Source of the DNA: Ifrita kowaldi
Lineage: Eukaryota; Chordata; Aves; Passeriformes; Cinclosomatidae
NCBI GenBank assembly: GCA_013398055.1
Contig: VZRS01014193.1
Coordinates: 542,482 to 606,481, forward strand
Direction: 5' to 3'
Length of the DNA stretch: 64,000 bases
Under the pieces are notes generated by a model that was given only the letters and a program-made list of their open reading frames with translations, ran no database searches and was not told the DNA's origin. Position numbers and translations under genes: made by a program. Of the stretch, positions 23,146 to 35,540 are shown piece after piece; position 1 is the first letter of the stretch; each line of letters begins with the position of its first letter.

Positions 23146-24877
23146 ATTAACCCAAAGCAATCAGTAGAGCAATAGGTTCTTGTTTGTCAAGATGAAACTA
23201 CGAATTTCAGGAAAAAACAAAGCATTTGGACAACCTGCAGTACTGCAGAAATTAGTTTGTCATACCCTCAACTAATAAACTCCAAACAGAACAAGGCTTT
23301 TTCTTTTCCCAATAGCTGGGCTTGAATTTTCTTTAGAAAACAGACAATACCATCAATAGCTGCCGATGAAAAATTTTTCAAAATGATCTTCTGAATTTTG
23401 TTGACTTAAATCAGACAACATAACCCACTGCTTGGAAGGAAGTTTAGAGAGACTGATGCTTTCATCTAGATTTCTTATTCTGAATTAAGTTTGAATGCAA
23501 TTTTAATTAGTTGCATTCATCTCAGGTGAGTTTAACTTTTTTTTTCAAGTTTTAAAAATGTATTTTATTTCAGGGATTGAAGGTGTTGGGATCTGAGCTG
23601 CATGCTTATAACATGGATCAGTTTGACTGAGGGCACAATTTTTTAAAACCAAAATACTATTAACCATTCACTGTGTAAATGCTCTTCATTTTATAAAGAG
23701 ATTTATGTTGGTATGGTTCATACACTTTCCCTAAATGGGAGCCTATATATGATGTATTAAGTGTAAGTGCATCAGTCGAATCTTAGCAACATACAGAAAT
23801 ACATAAGAATATACTGGTATTACTATAAAAAAAGTTTTGGTGAAGCTGTATAACTTTTATGGCTATCCTGGCCTGCACTTCAACTCATTTATAAACTGAA
23901 ATAAAAGATGAACATGGGGGGAAAAAACAATCAAAAACTAGCTGAAAAAGCAGAGAAAGAGATGGGATTTTGATTTCCTTGTAATTGTTTGGTGAAAAAT
24001 AATCGATGTGGTAGTAGGTAGTGTAGTCTGAACTGCAGTGTTTTCCTTACAAATTAAATTGGTATTGGCCAGCAGAAAAAAGGTTGGAGCAGAACTCAGA
24101 GGGTTGCTACAGCAGCAGGGATGAAATAGAAAAACAACTTCTATCCTCTTGAAAAGCAAAGAAACAAAAGGGAAAAAAAGTCCCCAAACCTCTCATTTTA
24201 TCAGTAAGCATATGTGTGAAAAAAGGCTATTTTAATACAAGATTCAGCTGTGTTCTTAGGGCAACCTGTAGCTAAAATTTACTTCCTTCCTCTACATCCC
24301 AGACACTCTTAGGGCAGCCAGCACATGTGTTTATGTTTAGAAATGTGAAGGGAAGATTGCTTCAATGTGGGGAGCTGTTTGGAGATGTCACTTTGTGTCT
24401 GTACATTTAATTTCCACTGTACAGCCTTAACTATACGTCCCCTATGTGTCATCTGTCATGCCCCAGGCCTAAACTCTTTCTTTTCATGCAGGTTTTTTTT
24501 GCCTTCTGCTACGTTTTGTGCTCTTCTAGGTTTGAGCCAGGTGGAATTTATTTCAAGAGAATTATTTAAAAGAAAATACATGAAGTATTCCTTTGGAGAG
24601 AGGAGGGGCAGAGCAGGGCTGGTTGGATAGATCAGCTTCCCTGGCTTTCAAACCCAGCCTCTCTAATCTTCAAGGATATTGATGGAATATTGACCGGCTG
24701 GTCACTCTTCCAGTGGAAGGAACTCTTGCTACTCAATTGACTACAGCACTGTAGTTAATTTGAATGTCTCTTTAATCAATCTTTCTCACAGGCTATTCTG
24801 TAATACTTATGCCATCACATCTGAACTATATTACTATCATAATTTATTTATCTTTTCAGTACACATCTAAAGGGATA
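23146..24877. other. Intergenic DNA
   Basis: AT-rich. No gene, RNA gene or element recognised. Confidence 0.5.
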
Positions 24878-24950
24878 CAGTTATGCCCACATTACAGGTG
24901 GGAAACTGAGGCCTTGGTATTTTTGGCTGTGTACTCTTTGAGACTGATGG
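24878..24950 (-). mobile_element. MIR-like SINE relic
   Basis: Contains ACATTACAGGTGGGAAACTG then AGGCC, the reverse form of the MIR core (cagtttcctcatctgtaaaa). Short and diverged; such relics predate the bird-mammal split. Confidence 0.5.
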
Positions 24951-26432
24951 AAAAAATTTTAGATGGTTATCTTATGTGTTAAGTCTTGAGGATTTCCTTT
25001 ATAAACTGCTTGAAATATACTGCTTTGGAAAGGGTGGCAAGAAGATTTTTAACACAGTGGCAATCAGAATGAACACAAGACAGGGAAGCTTACGATGCCA
25101 GAGTGGTCTAAAAGTGGGATTTCAGGGCTTCTGCTATAGTACATTGGAAAATTTATAGCACTTTGGAAGAGTGATCCAAGAAATAGTAGTCTTGACCTGT
25201 GCTGGAAGAAATGCTAAGCACAGGGGTATAGCTAACATATTTCTTCCCCAGAGAGCTCAAAGTTTTATAGAGCTTCTTCAAGGTGCATAGCAGAATGCAG
25301 ATTCTCCCTCCCAGATTATCATCCTAAAACAATCTGTTATGAAATATAAATTAACTCAGTGGCTTCTGTTAGCTTCATTGCTCCTCTTTCTACTGTATGA
25401 GCTTGTGAAAAGATACCTATCTGCAACCTGCTTTTTCTCTTCTGTATTTTTTTTCAAAAAGAAACAATTACCTTTTCTCCCCTGTTTTCAGAAACTTCAT
25501 CAACTCTGAATAATTTTCCCTTGCAGTTCAGTGGTCTGAGTTTTAGACGTACTCTCTGAACAGCTTTTAATCTGAGCAATAAACCGCATTTTTAATATGT
25601 TTGTTCCTTTCTAGACTTGAATATTTTATTTACTGTGTGAGTGAACTGAAAGAAACTTTTTCCTAGGCCAAGAACCCATTTTGAGATTTGGAAAATAGCA
25701 ATTCTGAGTGACATCACACCCTGCTTTAGTTCCTTAGTATGTTTTCCCCCTTATAAATCAATATTAGCATTATTGCATCCATATTAGTTTCATTTTTGAG
25801 AAATTCCTTACGTGCATGCTGTATTTATCATCCAGTGTCAACATGTCATATTGAATATGATTAAATCCAAGAAGAAAACAAATAAAAGTTTGGAAAAGTC
25901 CTACTGTAAACAAATCTGAAAATTCTTTATTGTACTATCAATTTTAAGCAGGTCTTCTCATTGATTTCAGCATTGAGTTTGGCTTCCTGATTGTACGTTA
26001 AAATTTGAACAAAGACAGTAAAAGGATTTTATGTGAGAGAGGAACTTTCTTACTAACACCATCAGTGTGAGAGTTAATAGGCTGCATTCTGATCACGGTC
26101 ACTTCTGAGTAGGTTTCCCTTTGACACACCTTGCACATAGAGAACAGCTTTACACATGTAATCCATGCCTTTCTTCATGCAGGAGTGAAGAGCTTTTCAC
26201 ATCTTCTTGGGAACAGGATTAACTTCTACTTATGCAGGGGCTCTTGGGAGAACTGGAAGGACGTTAGCAGGAGAAGCAGGCACTCAGCCTTCATTTTTAA
26301 ACAAATTTGGAGATGCAGAACACCTAATGCCCTTTATCTATTGCCATGGGTTTGTGTGGTCTGCCACAGGAGCTCTGGGCTGTCCTGGGAAGGTAAGCAG
26401 CTCCCTATCCCCAGTGGAAAGCTGTCTTCGGA
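24951..26432. other. Intergenic DNA
   Basis: AT-rich, nothing recognised. Confidence 0.5.
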
Positions 26433-26648
26433 CTCTACTTTGATGAATTCCTTGATTCACAGAAAAATGTTCATTGACCTCTATGGAATCAAACTTGTGC
26501 ATGCTTTTTTTTTTTTTGGTTGAAGTTTCTAATAAAGTTNCTCTACTTTGATGAATTCCTTGATTCACAGAAAAATGTTCATTGACCTCTATGGAATCAA
26601 ACTTGTGCATGCTTTTTTTTTTTTGTGGTTGAAGTTTCTAATAAAGTT
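26433..26648. repeat. 108-base direct duplicate around a single n
   Basis: 26433-26539 recurs at 26541-26648. The copies differ mainly in the length of a T run (about 26508 and 26611) and the bases just after it. The n at 26540 marks the join. Overlapping contig ends that failed to merge at a homopolymer is the simplest reading. Confidence 0.9.
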
Positions 26649-28159
26649 CTGAAGTGCACTAGAAAATGTACAGAGCAGTTTTCCTGATGCAAACATATCT
26701 ACCTCAGTCCTGTTCCTAGCAATGCTTCAAGTAACATATATTTGCTATTGAAACGAGAAACTCGGTATAGTGCAAAAAATAAATCCTGGAGATAAATGGA
26801 CCTACAGACAAATTCTTAGATTAAAATTAAAGCTAATGAACCAATAATCTCTGACTACTGCAATATGATAAAATGTGAAACAAGCCTTCAAAGTATGCAA
26901 TCTTATGAAGTTCAGGTTGTTCTAATAAGCTTCACTGACCAGGTTTTCTCGTTACTTTTAATTCTGTGCTTTTCTTAGCAATTTCAGAGAGCTATTGTTA
27001 GATAGTTTTCAAATTTTTGGTTCACTTAAAGGTAAATAAACTATGAGGTTCAATTATCAATATTGCTAATTGTTATGGTTAACTTGATATAAATATGGAA
27101 GGATTACAATTAGATGAAGACATTAGAATACTTTGCTCACTATAAGAAGCGGCAGATTTTTTATAAAACTTGCAGTCTTTATATGGGCTGGCTTTATTGT
27201 AAGCAATGACTTTTAAAAACTCAAGAGTTTTTTCTTTCTGGTATTTGTCTGTGAAATACTAAAAGATAAATTCACTCTAGATAAAGATCTAGACCCCAGA
27301 GAAAGTCAGAAATTACTGTAAGAAAGTGAACTGTTTATGCATTTCAAGACCACTAGGTGCTGCTTATTCACTGCAGCACGTTATAGTCTGTTTTATAGTG
27401 AGTTAGAGGAATTATGTGAATTATTCATAGTATCGAACAGAATTTGAGGCCTTTTGCTTCGCATTGTAATCCGAATAACTGAGAATAAAGCTAAAAATAT
27501 GGTAGAGATGTTGTGTTGTGTAATTAGGAGAAGCATTTCCTTGGCCACTTAGTTTTGAGCCCTCAATTACTGACATGGTGAATAAAAGGTATCAAGAAAA
27601 TCCTGCAAAAAGCCTTCCCAGTGTTTTAAGAAAGGAGAACACAAAAAGGCCTCTCGTATTCTAGTCTGACTGGCATAGAAGGGATTTACTGTCAGGCAAT
27701 TACTGAAAATTGAAAAATGTAATTAAGGTTCACGTAAAAGTTTATAATCTCACTTTAGCTCTGATGCTTATTATCGTCTTAAATGTGACAACTATTGTTT
27801 TAATAAACAACGTGGGAAGAGCTGGGTTCTTACAGTTAACACTCAATCCTTCCTAATATATTTCATTACCTGCTAATTCTGTACATGCAACTGCAGATTA
27901 AGGACGGACAGGAACAGAACAATAAAGTTTTTTCTGTATGGTTATAATAGAAAAAATATTTCAAATCTCTAGCTTTGAACAAGCCTGTCCAGGATAGTTG
28001 TAAATAATGCTTAAGAATGAAATGCCAACAGCAATCACAAACCCATGTGAGTCACCTATCCACAGACAAATGGAAGCTCATGGCTGCATCAAATTTCATG
28101 GAAACAGTTGTGGTTTTGCTGTGCTTGACAGACCTGTATTTCTGTGTTCTACAGGATGG
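26649..28159. other. Intergenic DNA
   Basis: AT-rich, nothing recognised. Confidence 0.5.
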
Positions 28160-28980
28160 ACTGCTGTATGAAGTTTAACACCAACCATATGAAATTAAAC
28201 AAGGATGAGGGCTGGATTCTGCACCTGGAGCAGGGCAACCCTGGATGAATGTACAGCCTGGGGAATGAGAGGCTGAAGAGCAGTGCCATGGAAATGAACT
28301 TTGAATTGTTGGTCTTTGGCAAGTCAAATATGAGCCAGCAGTGCCCTGGCAGCCAAGAGGGCCAACCCTGTCCTGGGGGGCATCAGGCACAGCATCGCCA
28401 GCCGGGCAAAGGAGGGGATTGTCCCACTCTGCTCTGCACTGGGGCAGCCTCACCTCGAGTGCTGGGGGCAGTTTTGGGTGCCACAGTGTATGAAAGACAT
28501 TGAGCTGTTAGAGAGGGTCCAAAGGAGGGTCACCAGAATGGTGAAGGGCCTTGAGGGGAAGCCGTATGAGGAGCGGCTGAGGTCACTTGGTCTGTTCAGC
28601 CTGGAGAAGAGGAGACTGAGGGGAGACCCCATTGCAGTTATGACTTCCTTGTGAGAGGAAGAGGAGGGGCAGGCACTGATCTCTTCTCTGTGGTGACCAG
28701 TGACAGGGCCTGAGGGAATGGCCTGAAGTTGTGTCAGGGGAGGTTTAGATTGGATATCAGGAAAAATTTCTTCACTGAGAGGGTGGCTGGGCACTGAAAC
28801 AGACTCCCCAGGGAAGTGGTCATAGCACCAGCCTGACAGAGTTCAAGAAGCATTTGGATGGTGCTCCTGGGCACATGGTGTGATTATTGGGGTATCTTGT
28901 GGCACTCCTTGGCCAGGAGTTGGACTTTGATGATCCCTGTGGGCCACTTCCAACTCAGGACATTCTGTGGTTCTGTGACT
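28160..28980 (+). mobile_element. CR1 LINE, 5'-truncated, same subfamily as the 20.6-23.1 kb copy
   Basis: Sense CR1. It starts in the ORF2 C-terminal part (GAAGTTTAACACCAACCATA, then TGAGCCAGCAGTGCCCTGGC). It continues through TCCAAAGGAGGGTCACCAGA, CTGTTCAGCCTGGAGAAGAG and GGGAGGTTTAGATTGGATAT to a tail at GACATTCTGTGGTTCTGTGA. Stops interrupt the reading frame, so it is inactive. Orientation is opposite to the related copy about 5 kb to the left. Confidence 0.93.
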
Positions 28981-30839
28981 TGTTTGGAAATAAATATGGG
29001 ACAAGAAATAGAATTAAAGGGATTGATAGTTTGTCTGTATTAACATATTAGGATAAATGAAACATTGAAATAAAATATGCAGTATGAGGAAAGCAGGGTT
29101 ATTGCTCCTATGTGTGTTCAATACCACTGTTCTCTTTTCTAATGAAGAAGAGATGAAATTTCATTTTTCCTTTGACTCAAGTAGACCATTTTTTTCCAGT
29201 AGGAAGAATAATAAAGATGTGAAACTAATATTGAAGAGCAGAACTGAGCATTATCAAAGGTTTTGGAAAGACTTAGATAAAAAATTGTAAGAGTACAATT
29301 GTTCTCTTCATGTCACTGAAATGACTCTAAGCATTAAGCTGTACCCACATTATTTTCAAGGTCTGAGAAAAAGGTAATGCTTGAGTAAACAGTGCAATAT
29401 AGAAAATTAGTAGTCTAGGTGAAGAGATTCATCGTTTCTGTAAAAAGCTCTCTATTAATAACTCATGTAAAGATAGTCGTAAGAGACCATGTATTTAGGT
29501 GACAGAAAGCCCAAGGGAGCAATGTCATGGTAAGAGCATGAGTAAGGTTCTGAAGCAAAGTTTAGAAACCATAAACCCCTGTGTGTTCAGCTTTTGCTTT
29601 CCCCCCTCTTTATTTGCAAGGTGCAATTTATATATCCCAGAATGATGTTATGACCCAGAAAATTTAATGTGAATCAAAACACTCTCAATTTTCTATTTTT
29701 CAGTGGTATATCCCAAATCCATTTAAGCTAATGGGAGGTTAGTTTTTTCCACCTGTGATTTCAGTATAGTGAAAATCCATCAGTGTTTCATTTTAACCAC
29801 TGGCTGGGAAGTGCAGGTTGCTACCAGTTGTGTGGAACGGGCACGATATTCCCATCCAAGTTTCTGAAACCCTTGTTTTTCACAGCCACTGCCAGGTTCG
29901 GGGCCATGCAGTCAGTCTTCTCTGCTGCAGATTTCCTCTCCTTTTTCAGAGCAAGAGACTTGGCATCAACTATTCATACTGGCAGCACTGTGTGGTATTC
30001 ATTGAATACAGTCAAAACAAAAATGTTACGTACTGGAGGTGGGAAGTGTCACCACTGTGGTGGTGTCACCACTTTGTACTGCACATTTTGTTTCCCAGCA
30101 GTAAAAATGAGAATGACTTGGGGAACACTCTAATGGCTTGCATCATTCCCTCCTCTAGAGGTCTGCCAGAAAAGCTTTCAATCATGTCTGGGGTATGGAA
30201 GAGGTACTGTGGCAGAGCCTGCTCCAGTGAACAGTGACCAACTGTGTGGGGTCAAAGCTTTAAATTCTAAATTCCTGAAAACCATCAGTTATTTAATGGT
30301 GTTATTTTCAGCCATGCATGGCAAGCCTGACCAAAGGACCTGCTTAGTGAATGTCACTGTTCAGAAATTAGTGCGTTAATGGCAGATTTGTGTCTGATCA
30401 CACAGTTGCCCAAGTTACAAGGCGGAGACCTTTATTTGTAGGGAAGGTGTCTTCTTTACGACAATAATCACAAGAACACCAGAACAAATGTCTGATTTTC
30501 TGGATGGGACAGAACGTTTACTCTACTTAAGGAAGGTAGAAAGGAGAATATCTGGTAGCATCTTTTAAAATTAAATATATTTATATCAATAATTCATGTG
30601 CTGTTAAAGTTATTTTTGAAATTATATTAAATAACACTAATTTTCAAATTAACTTGGAAATCTGAGGACATGCCAGTAAGGATTTCCAGCACTGCTTTAG
30701 AGAAAGGGAAGGAAACTTGGGGATCTACTTATTTGCTTAAACCCCATACAAAGTAAAAAAAAGTTGATTTTGTTACCAATAACATCATAAACTTAAACTG
30801 TCGATGAGGATAATTTCATGGATCTACATCTTTCCAAAC
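28981..30839. other. Intergenic DNA
   Basis: No recognised gene or element. Two overlapping open frames (29783-30237) look like chance. Confidence 0.5.
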
Positions 30840-32010
30840 AAACTGTTGTGTTTATTTCATAGTGAACTGTGGATCTGATGGAACAAGACAGTTGTATTGA
30901 TATGGTAGTGTTGGATTTCTCCAGTGGGTTTGATATAATATAGCACATTCTGAAAAAAAAGATATGATTCTCACAAGACAACCATTGTGCACAGCATATA
31001 GAATTAAAGTTGGGTTAAAGAGGTCTTGAAATGCAGATGATACCAGGCTGTCAGAGCTGGATACCTTGAGCAGGTTCCGAAGGGGTCATTAAAGCACTTC
31101 AATGCTCTTTTTAAAATCAATTGTGTGGATGATGATACAGAATCATCGCCTGGATGGTCTAAAGATGGCATAAAGATTGACCAGGGAGTATAATGAATAC
31201 AAGTTGCTTTACAGAGAGGACCTCATTACCTAATTAAATGCAATTACAGAGTTCAAAGAACTGTGATTCAGAAGAGACACATCTATAACCAGGAGTCATT
31301 ACAGTTCACAGGAAACTCTTTGCCAGCACTGAGTATTCTTCAGCAGGGCTACATGGTCTTGGCATGTGGTTTTGGCTGTGCTGTCCACTGTATTCTCATT
31401 AACTCTTTAGGGGCCGTCTCGGTCATGTCTGAATTGGATTGGATCCAACTGGTTCCAATTGGATTGGATCTTGCTTACTCTCTGTCTTGGTAGATGAGTG
31501 ACTCAAAGAATAGCTGAATGTTCAGTGTAGGTGAAATGGAATTTTCGTCTAGAAATCAAACATTAAGGCTGTGTTTAGGAGAAAGGAGCAAAGGGAAACA
31601 GGGAAGTGACTTTGCCAGTGCACACATCAATAGGAACAGCATTGCTAGAATACCGTCTTAATTTTTCGTAGCTGTGCTATGAAAAGCATGTGGAGATATG
31701 ATTGAAAAATGCAGAAAGGTACAGGGTAATGTCTGCATGAGGTCTGTAGATATCCCTGCTCAGTTTATTGGCTCCTAATTCTTAGGGAATTTGAAAGAAA
31801 ACAGAATACCTTTCCAGCAGTGGCCTGTGTTCATAGCTTTGCTTCCATTGACTGTTCATTACTTGCTTAGAGAAGATCTGAGCTAAAAGCACTCAGCATT
31901 GTTCTGGGACTCACACTGCTCTCCAGACTGTGCACTGAAGCAGTTTCTCTCCTTAGGCAGATGGACTAGGTGATCATTGTAGGTCCCTTTCAAAGGCAAT
32001 ATTCTAATCT
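30840..32010 (+). mobile_element. Very old CR1/L3-like LINE relic
   Basis: At about 30898 the plus strand encodes DMVVLDFSSGFDII, a decayed version of the CR1 RT motif VDVVYLDFSKAFDTV. At about 31036 it encodes ADDTRLSEL, matching the catalytic FADDTKL motif. At 31955-32010 a CR1-like 3' tail is visible (GATGGACTAGGTGATCATTG then TAGGTCCCTTTC). Most of the sequence between these points is too diverged to align by eye, so the limits are approximate. Confidence 0.65.
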
Positions 32011-35000
32011 AGTACAGACTATTCTTCAGGGTTAACCCTATCATTGGTCCTTTTTCCTTGGACTTTTCCTCCCCCAGTTGATTTTTAAGTGGTCCATGTC
32101 CTGTGACTTTTTTTAATGAAAGCCTATTGGCCGCCTGGAACAAATATCAGACAAGATGAGCAAAGGAGATTAACTAAATATGTCCTGCAGAAGCAATTGC
32201 ATAATACTGTGGGGGATTTTAAAAAGTTAAACCTGAATTATTTTAGAAAAGATGTTAATCATTATATACTACTCTAAAGACCCTCTATAATTACCTTTTC
32301 ATTTTCACTGACTTCACTGATAGCAGAGGGTGGACCACTAATGATCTTTGGCTACATGGTGCTTTTTTCCTTTCAATGAAAGGACAATAGATAATTACAG
32401 CTTATTAATGGACAAGAGAACAGTTATATATATACAGGAAAAAATGCTAGGGTCTCATTCAAAGCAGCAGGGGGGAATTTTCAATGCATAGAGGCATTCC
32501 GTTTTATCAAAGGATGTGTTTTTTATCTTTCATCTAAAGACTGATTCTTTGGAAGCTCAGTGATATTTTGGACACTGCATTATTTTGTTATGTAGTGGTG
32601 TGCAAGGATCTGCATCTTATGGAAGGAGAAATCTGCCAAAATTCAAAGATGTTTCTGATTTGGTTTATTGACTCTTGTTCAATTGTGTCAATCTCTTTTG
32701 GTTAACTGCAGATTTGAAAACAGGAATTTGAAGTGTGATGTCAAATGTCCCTGCCACTGGAAAACTCTTGTAATCTGTCAGCATCCTGGATGACATTTCA
32801 ACGTGTACCTTTGCTATTTTTAAAGATCAATTTTTTATATAACTTCAGTAACAACAAATGTTATTTGAATTTAAATTGTTTCCAGAATATTTTATAAGTC
32901 TTTTGGCTGCAAAAAATCATATATCTCATTAATAGAGCTAGACCACCTGCCTCCTGCTTTGATCAGTACAGTGGATGTTAGGAAGGGATAAAATGTGCTG
33001 TAAATTGTAGCTATTTGTTTGCACTAAAAACCCCTTTAACTTTTTTTTTTTTAAGGAAGAGAAGTATGTCCTTTTCCCCAGTCCCTAACAAATACTGCTA
33101 TGACTCAGAAGTGCAATTTGAGCTTAGGTTATTTCCATTTCAAAAGGAGCTCTGAGAAGAGTGGATACAGGGAAGATGCAAAACCACCGGAGTCTTTATA
33201 GACAACAATTTCTGAACTGTAATACACTGGGTTTTTAAAAATTTTATTACTTATTATTAATAAGATGCACCACAAGATGGCTCTCTAACAACAAAAATAG
33301 TCACGAAATTTAGAGCTCGTTCTAAAAATAGTTCCTGAACGCTGATTGGGAGCATATTCACCAGCACAAACCTGTGTGTGGTGCTGTTGGAGCTAAGGAG
33401 AAACACTTAAACCACACGGACAATGCCACATGGATCCCTGGTTTTTTTCCTGCGGGTTGTTATTCGCTTCCAGGGAGCAAGTAGAATATAATAGCACTCC
33501 CTTAAAAGTTCGACAGCAAATAGCCATGGCTACCTGTGACAAGTCAACAGTGTATTTGTTGCACAGCTGCTGGGTGCAACAGCAGAAGAACTCAATGGCA
33601 TTTTTAGCTAAAGAATAATTTCAAAATAATTTATACCAAATTTTGTGTGAAAAAAAAAGTAGCATTTGTTCTTAATTTGCAGAGTACTATTTTGTACTCT
33701 GCTATCCTATTGAAAGAAAGATAAGCATGTTCCAAACTTCCATTTATTGAAAAAAAATAGTATGTACAGAGCTATTATTTGACTGTCTTGCTTGCTGGAA
33801 ACAAAATTTGTATGTATGCAAAAGTGAGGGGAGAAAATATGCACGTGGAGAATGAACAGCGAACAAATGTGTATCAACAGCAACTTGTGTGCAGTAATAG
33901 TCTTAAGCAGGTACAGTCAGAAGCGACTCCTGGGAAAGGCCATCTCCCAGGAAGTATGAGCTGACTTTGCTGAAAATGAAGCACCAAACTTTTGTATTCT
34001 TGTCCTTTGTCTCATAGTTTACCATCAAAAAGCTGAGTTTTCCTGCCTGTAGCAAAGGCTTAAACAAAACTTCAGATTTTTTAAAGGCAGTGTCTGTTTT
34101 TGGAGAGCCATTGGGTAGGTGCAGACAGTCCCAGCACAGGACATTTTGTGCCCCAGGCAACTCAAAGACAAAGAGACTAGTCTAACCTGAGTAGTTTAGT
34201 CCAGTCAAACTCTCCTCGGAGCTTAAGTGCAAATTTCACATCCCAGTGGTTGAAACAGGGTCAGCATCTTGCTGAGCAGATCAGAACACACGGAACCAAG
34301 AGGAGAAAGTTGGAAGCTGTCCTTAGCTGGTCCTCATCTGTTAGTCATGGCTGACGGCTGCAATTCAGTGATCGCCCCTGTGAGCACTTAGGAATTGTGT
34401 TAGGGCAAAAATCATCTTGAATTCACCTGTTTGAATTTTCCCATAGATGGAGCAGAAGACCCCCTGTAGTCAGTTACCGGCTCTCAGCCAGGAGTTATAC
34501 ATGGTCCAATTCATAGAAGGCAAAATAACAGATTAGTTTGAACTATCTTCAGCAGCTTGTTCAGATAACATGTCCTGAAATGAGGTGCTCCCATAGTCAG
34601 GCACAGCAGAGATGTGATGCTAGAATATATTTTACCTTCCTTCTCAGCTGCTAGCTGCTGCCTCAGATCCATACCTGACTGTGGAAAGGCTTAGGGAGTA
34701 CTAATAAATCAAAGGCAGACACAGATTTAATGTGTTAGCGGGTTTGCTGTGACTGAACTTGGGATAGAGAGCTTAGCCACAACCCAGTGTTATTATGGTT
34801 CTGATAGAGACCACTTCACAGAGGCTTGTGGTGCTAGTAATGAAATATAAGAGGATTACTGTTTTGGACAGAGATTTATATCTAGTCTTCCTAGCTCTAA
34901 TAAGAAATGGTCCTAAGCCATATAAAATGGGATTTAAGACTTTCCTAAAGTTTAGTTGTGTTCTGAATGGGGACTTTGGTTCAGGGGAAATATTTATAAA

Positions 35001-35540
35001 CTTATGGATCCTGGAATGTCTACTGCCTGAGACTTCCTAGCTCTCTCTACAGCTCCCTGTGGAGCAGTCCAGCAAAATTACTGTGATGAAAGTTCTGCCT
35101 TGCAATTCCTCAGTCCTAACCTTGTCCATGTTTCTTATAAAGGGCTCTTGTTGCTGAGCTGGGCTCTTTGGTTACTGTCGTTCAGGTAACTTATCTTTCA
35201 CAGGGGTGAGCTAAGGTCACGGAAAATGCCAACAGAGTTCTCCTAATTTTTCATGATGTGACCATTGTTTGATTGCCCTTGTGCAATCATGGGATATACT
35301 GTGTCTGTTGACTGACACCAAGTGAGATGATGTATTTGACCCTGAAATGGCTGGATTAAACTGAAAGTCATGGCTGATTCCTTCCCTTGTATCATCCTGA
35401 TCACTCTCTTCATTGGAAGCGAAACCTCCAGTTACAATCTGTTGAAAAATCTAATCTGATGAGAACAACCCATTGTAGGGGGTAATGAAACAAAAAAGGG
35501 TCCCTAAATCTGTGGAATGGACCAGCCAGATTATATCCAT
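32011..35540. other. Intergenic DNA
   Basis: AT-rich, no gene or element recognised. Confidence 0.5.

Noticed and set aside
31430..31470. Repeated ATTGGATTGGATC motif
   Set aside because: Only two short copies around GGTTCC. Too small to separate from chance.
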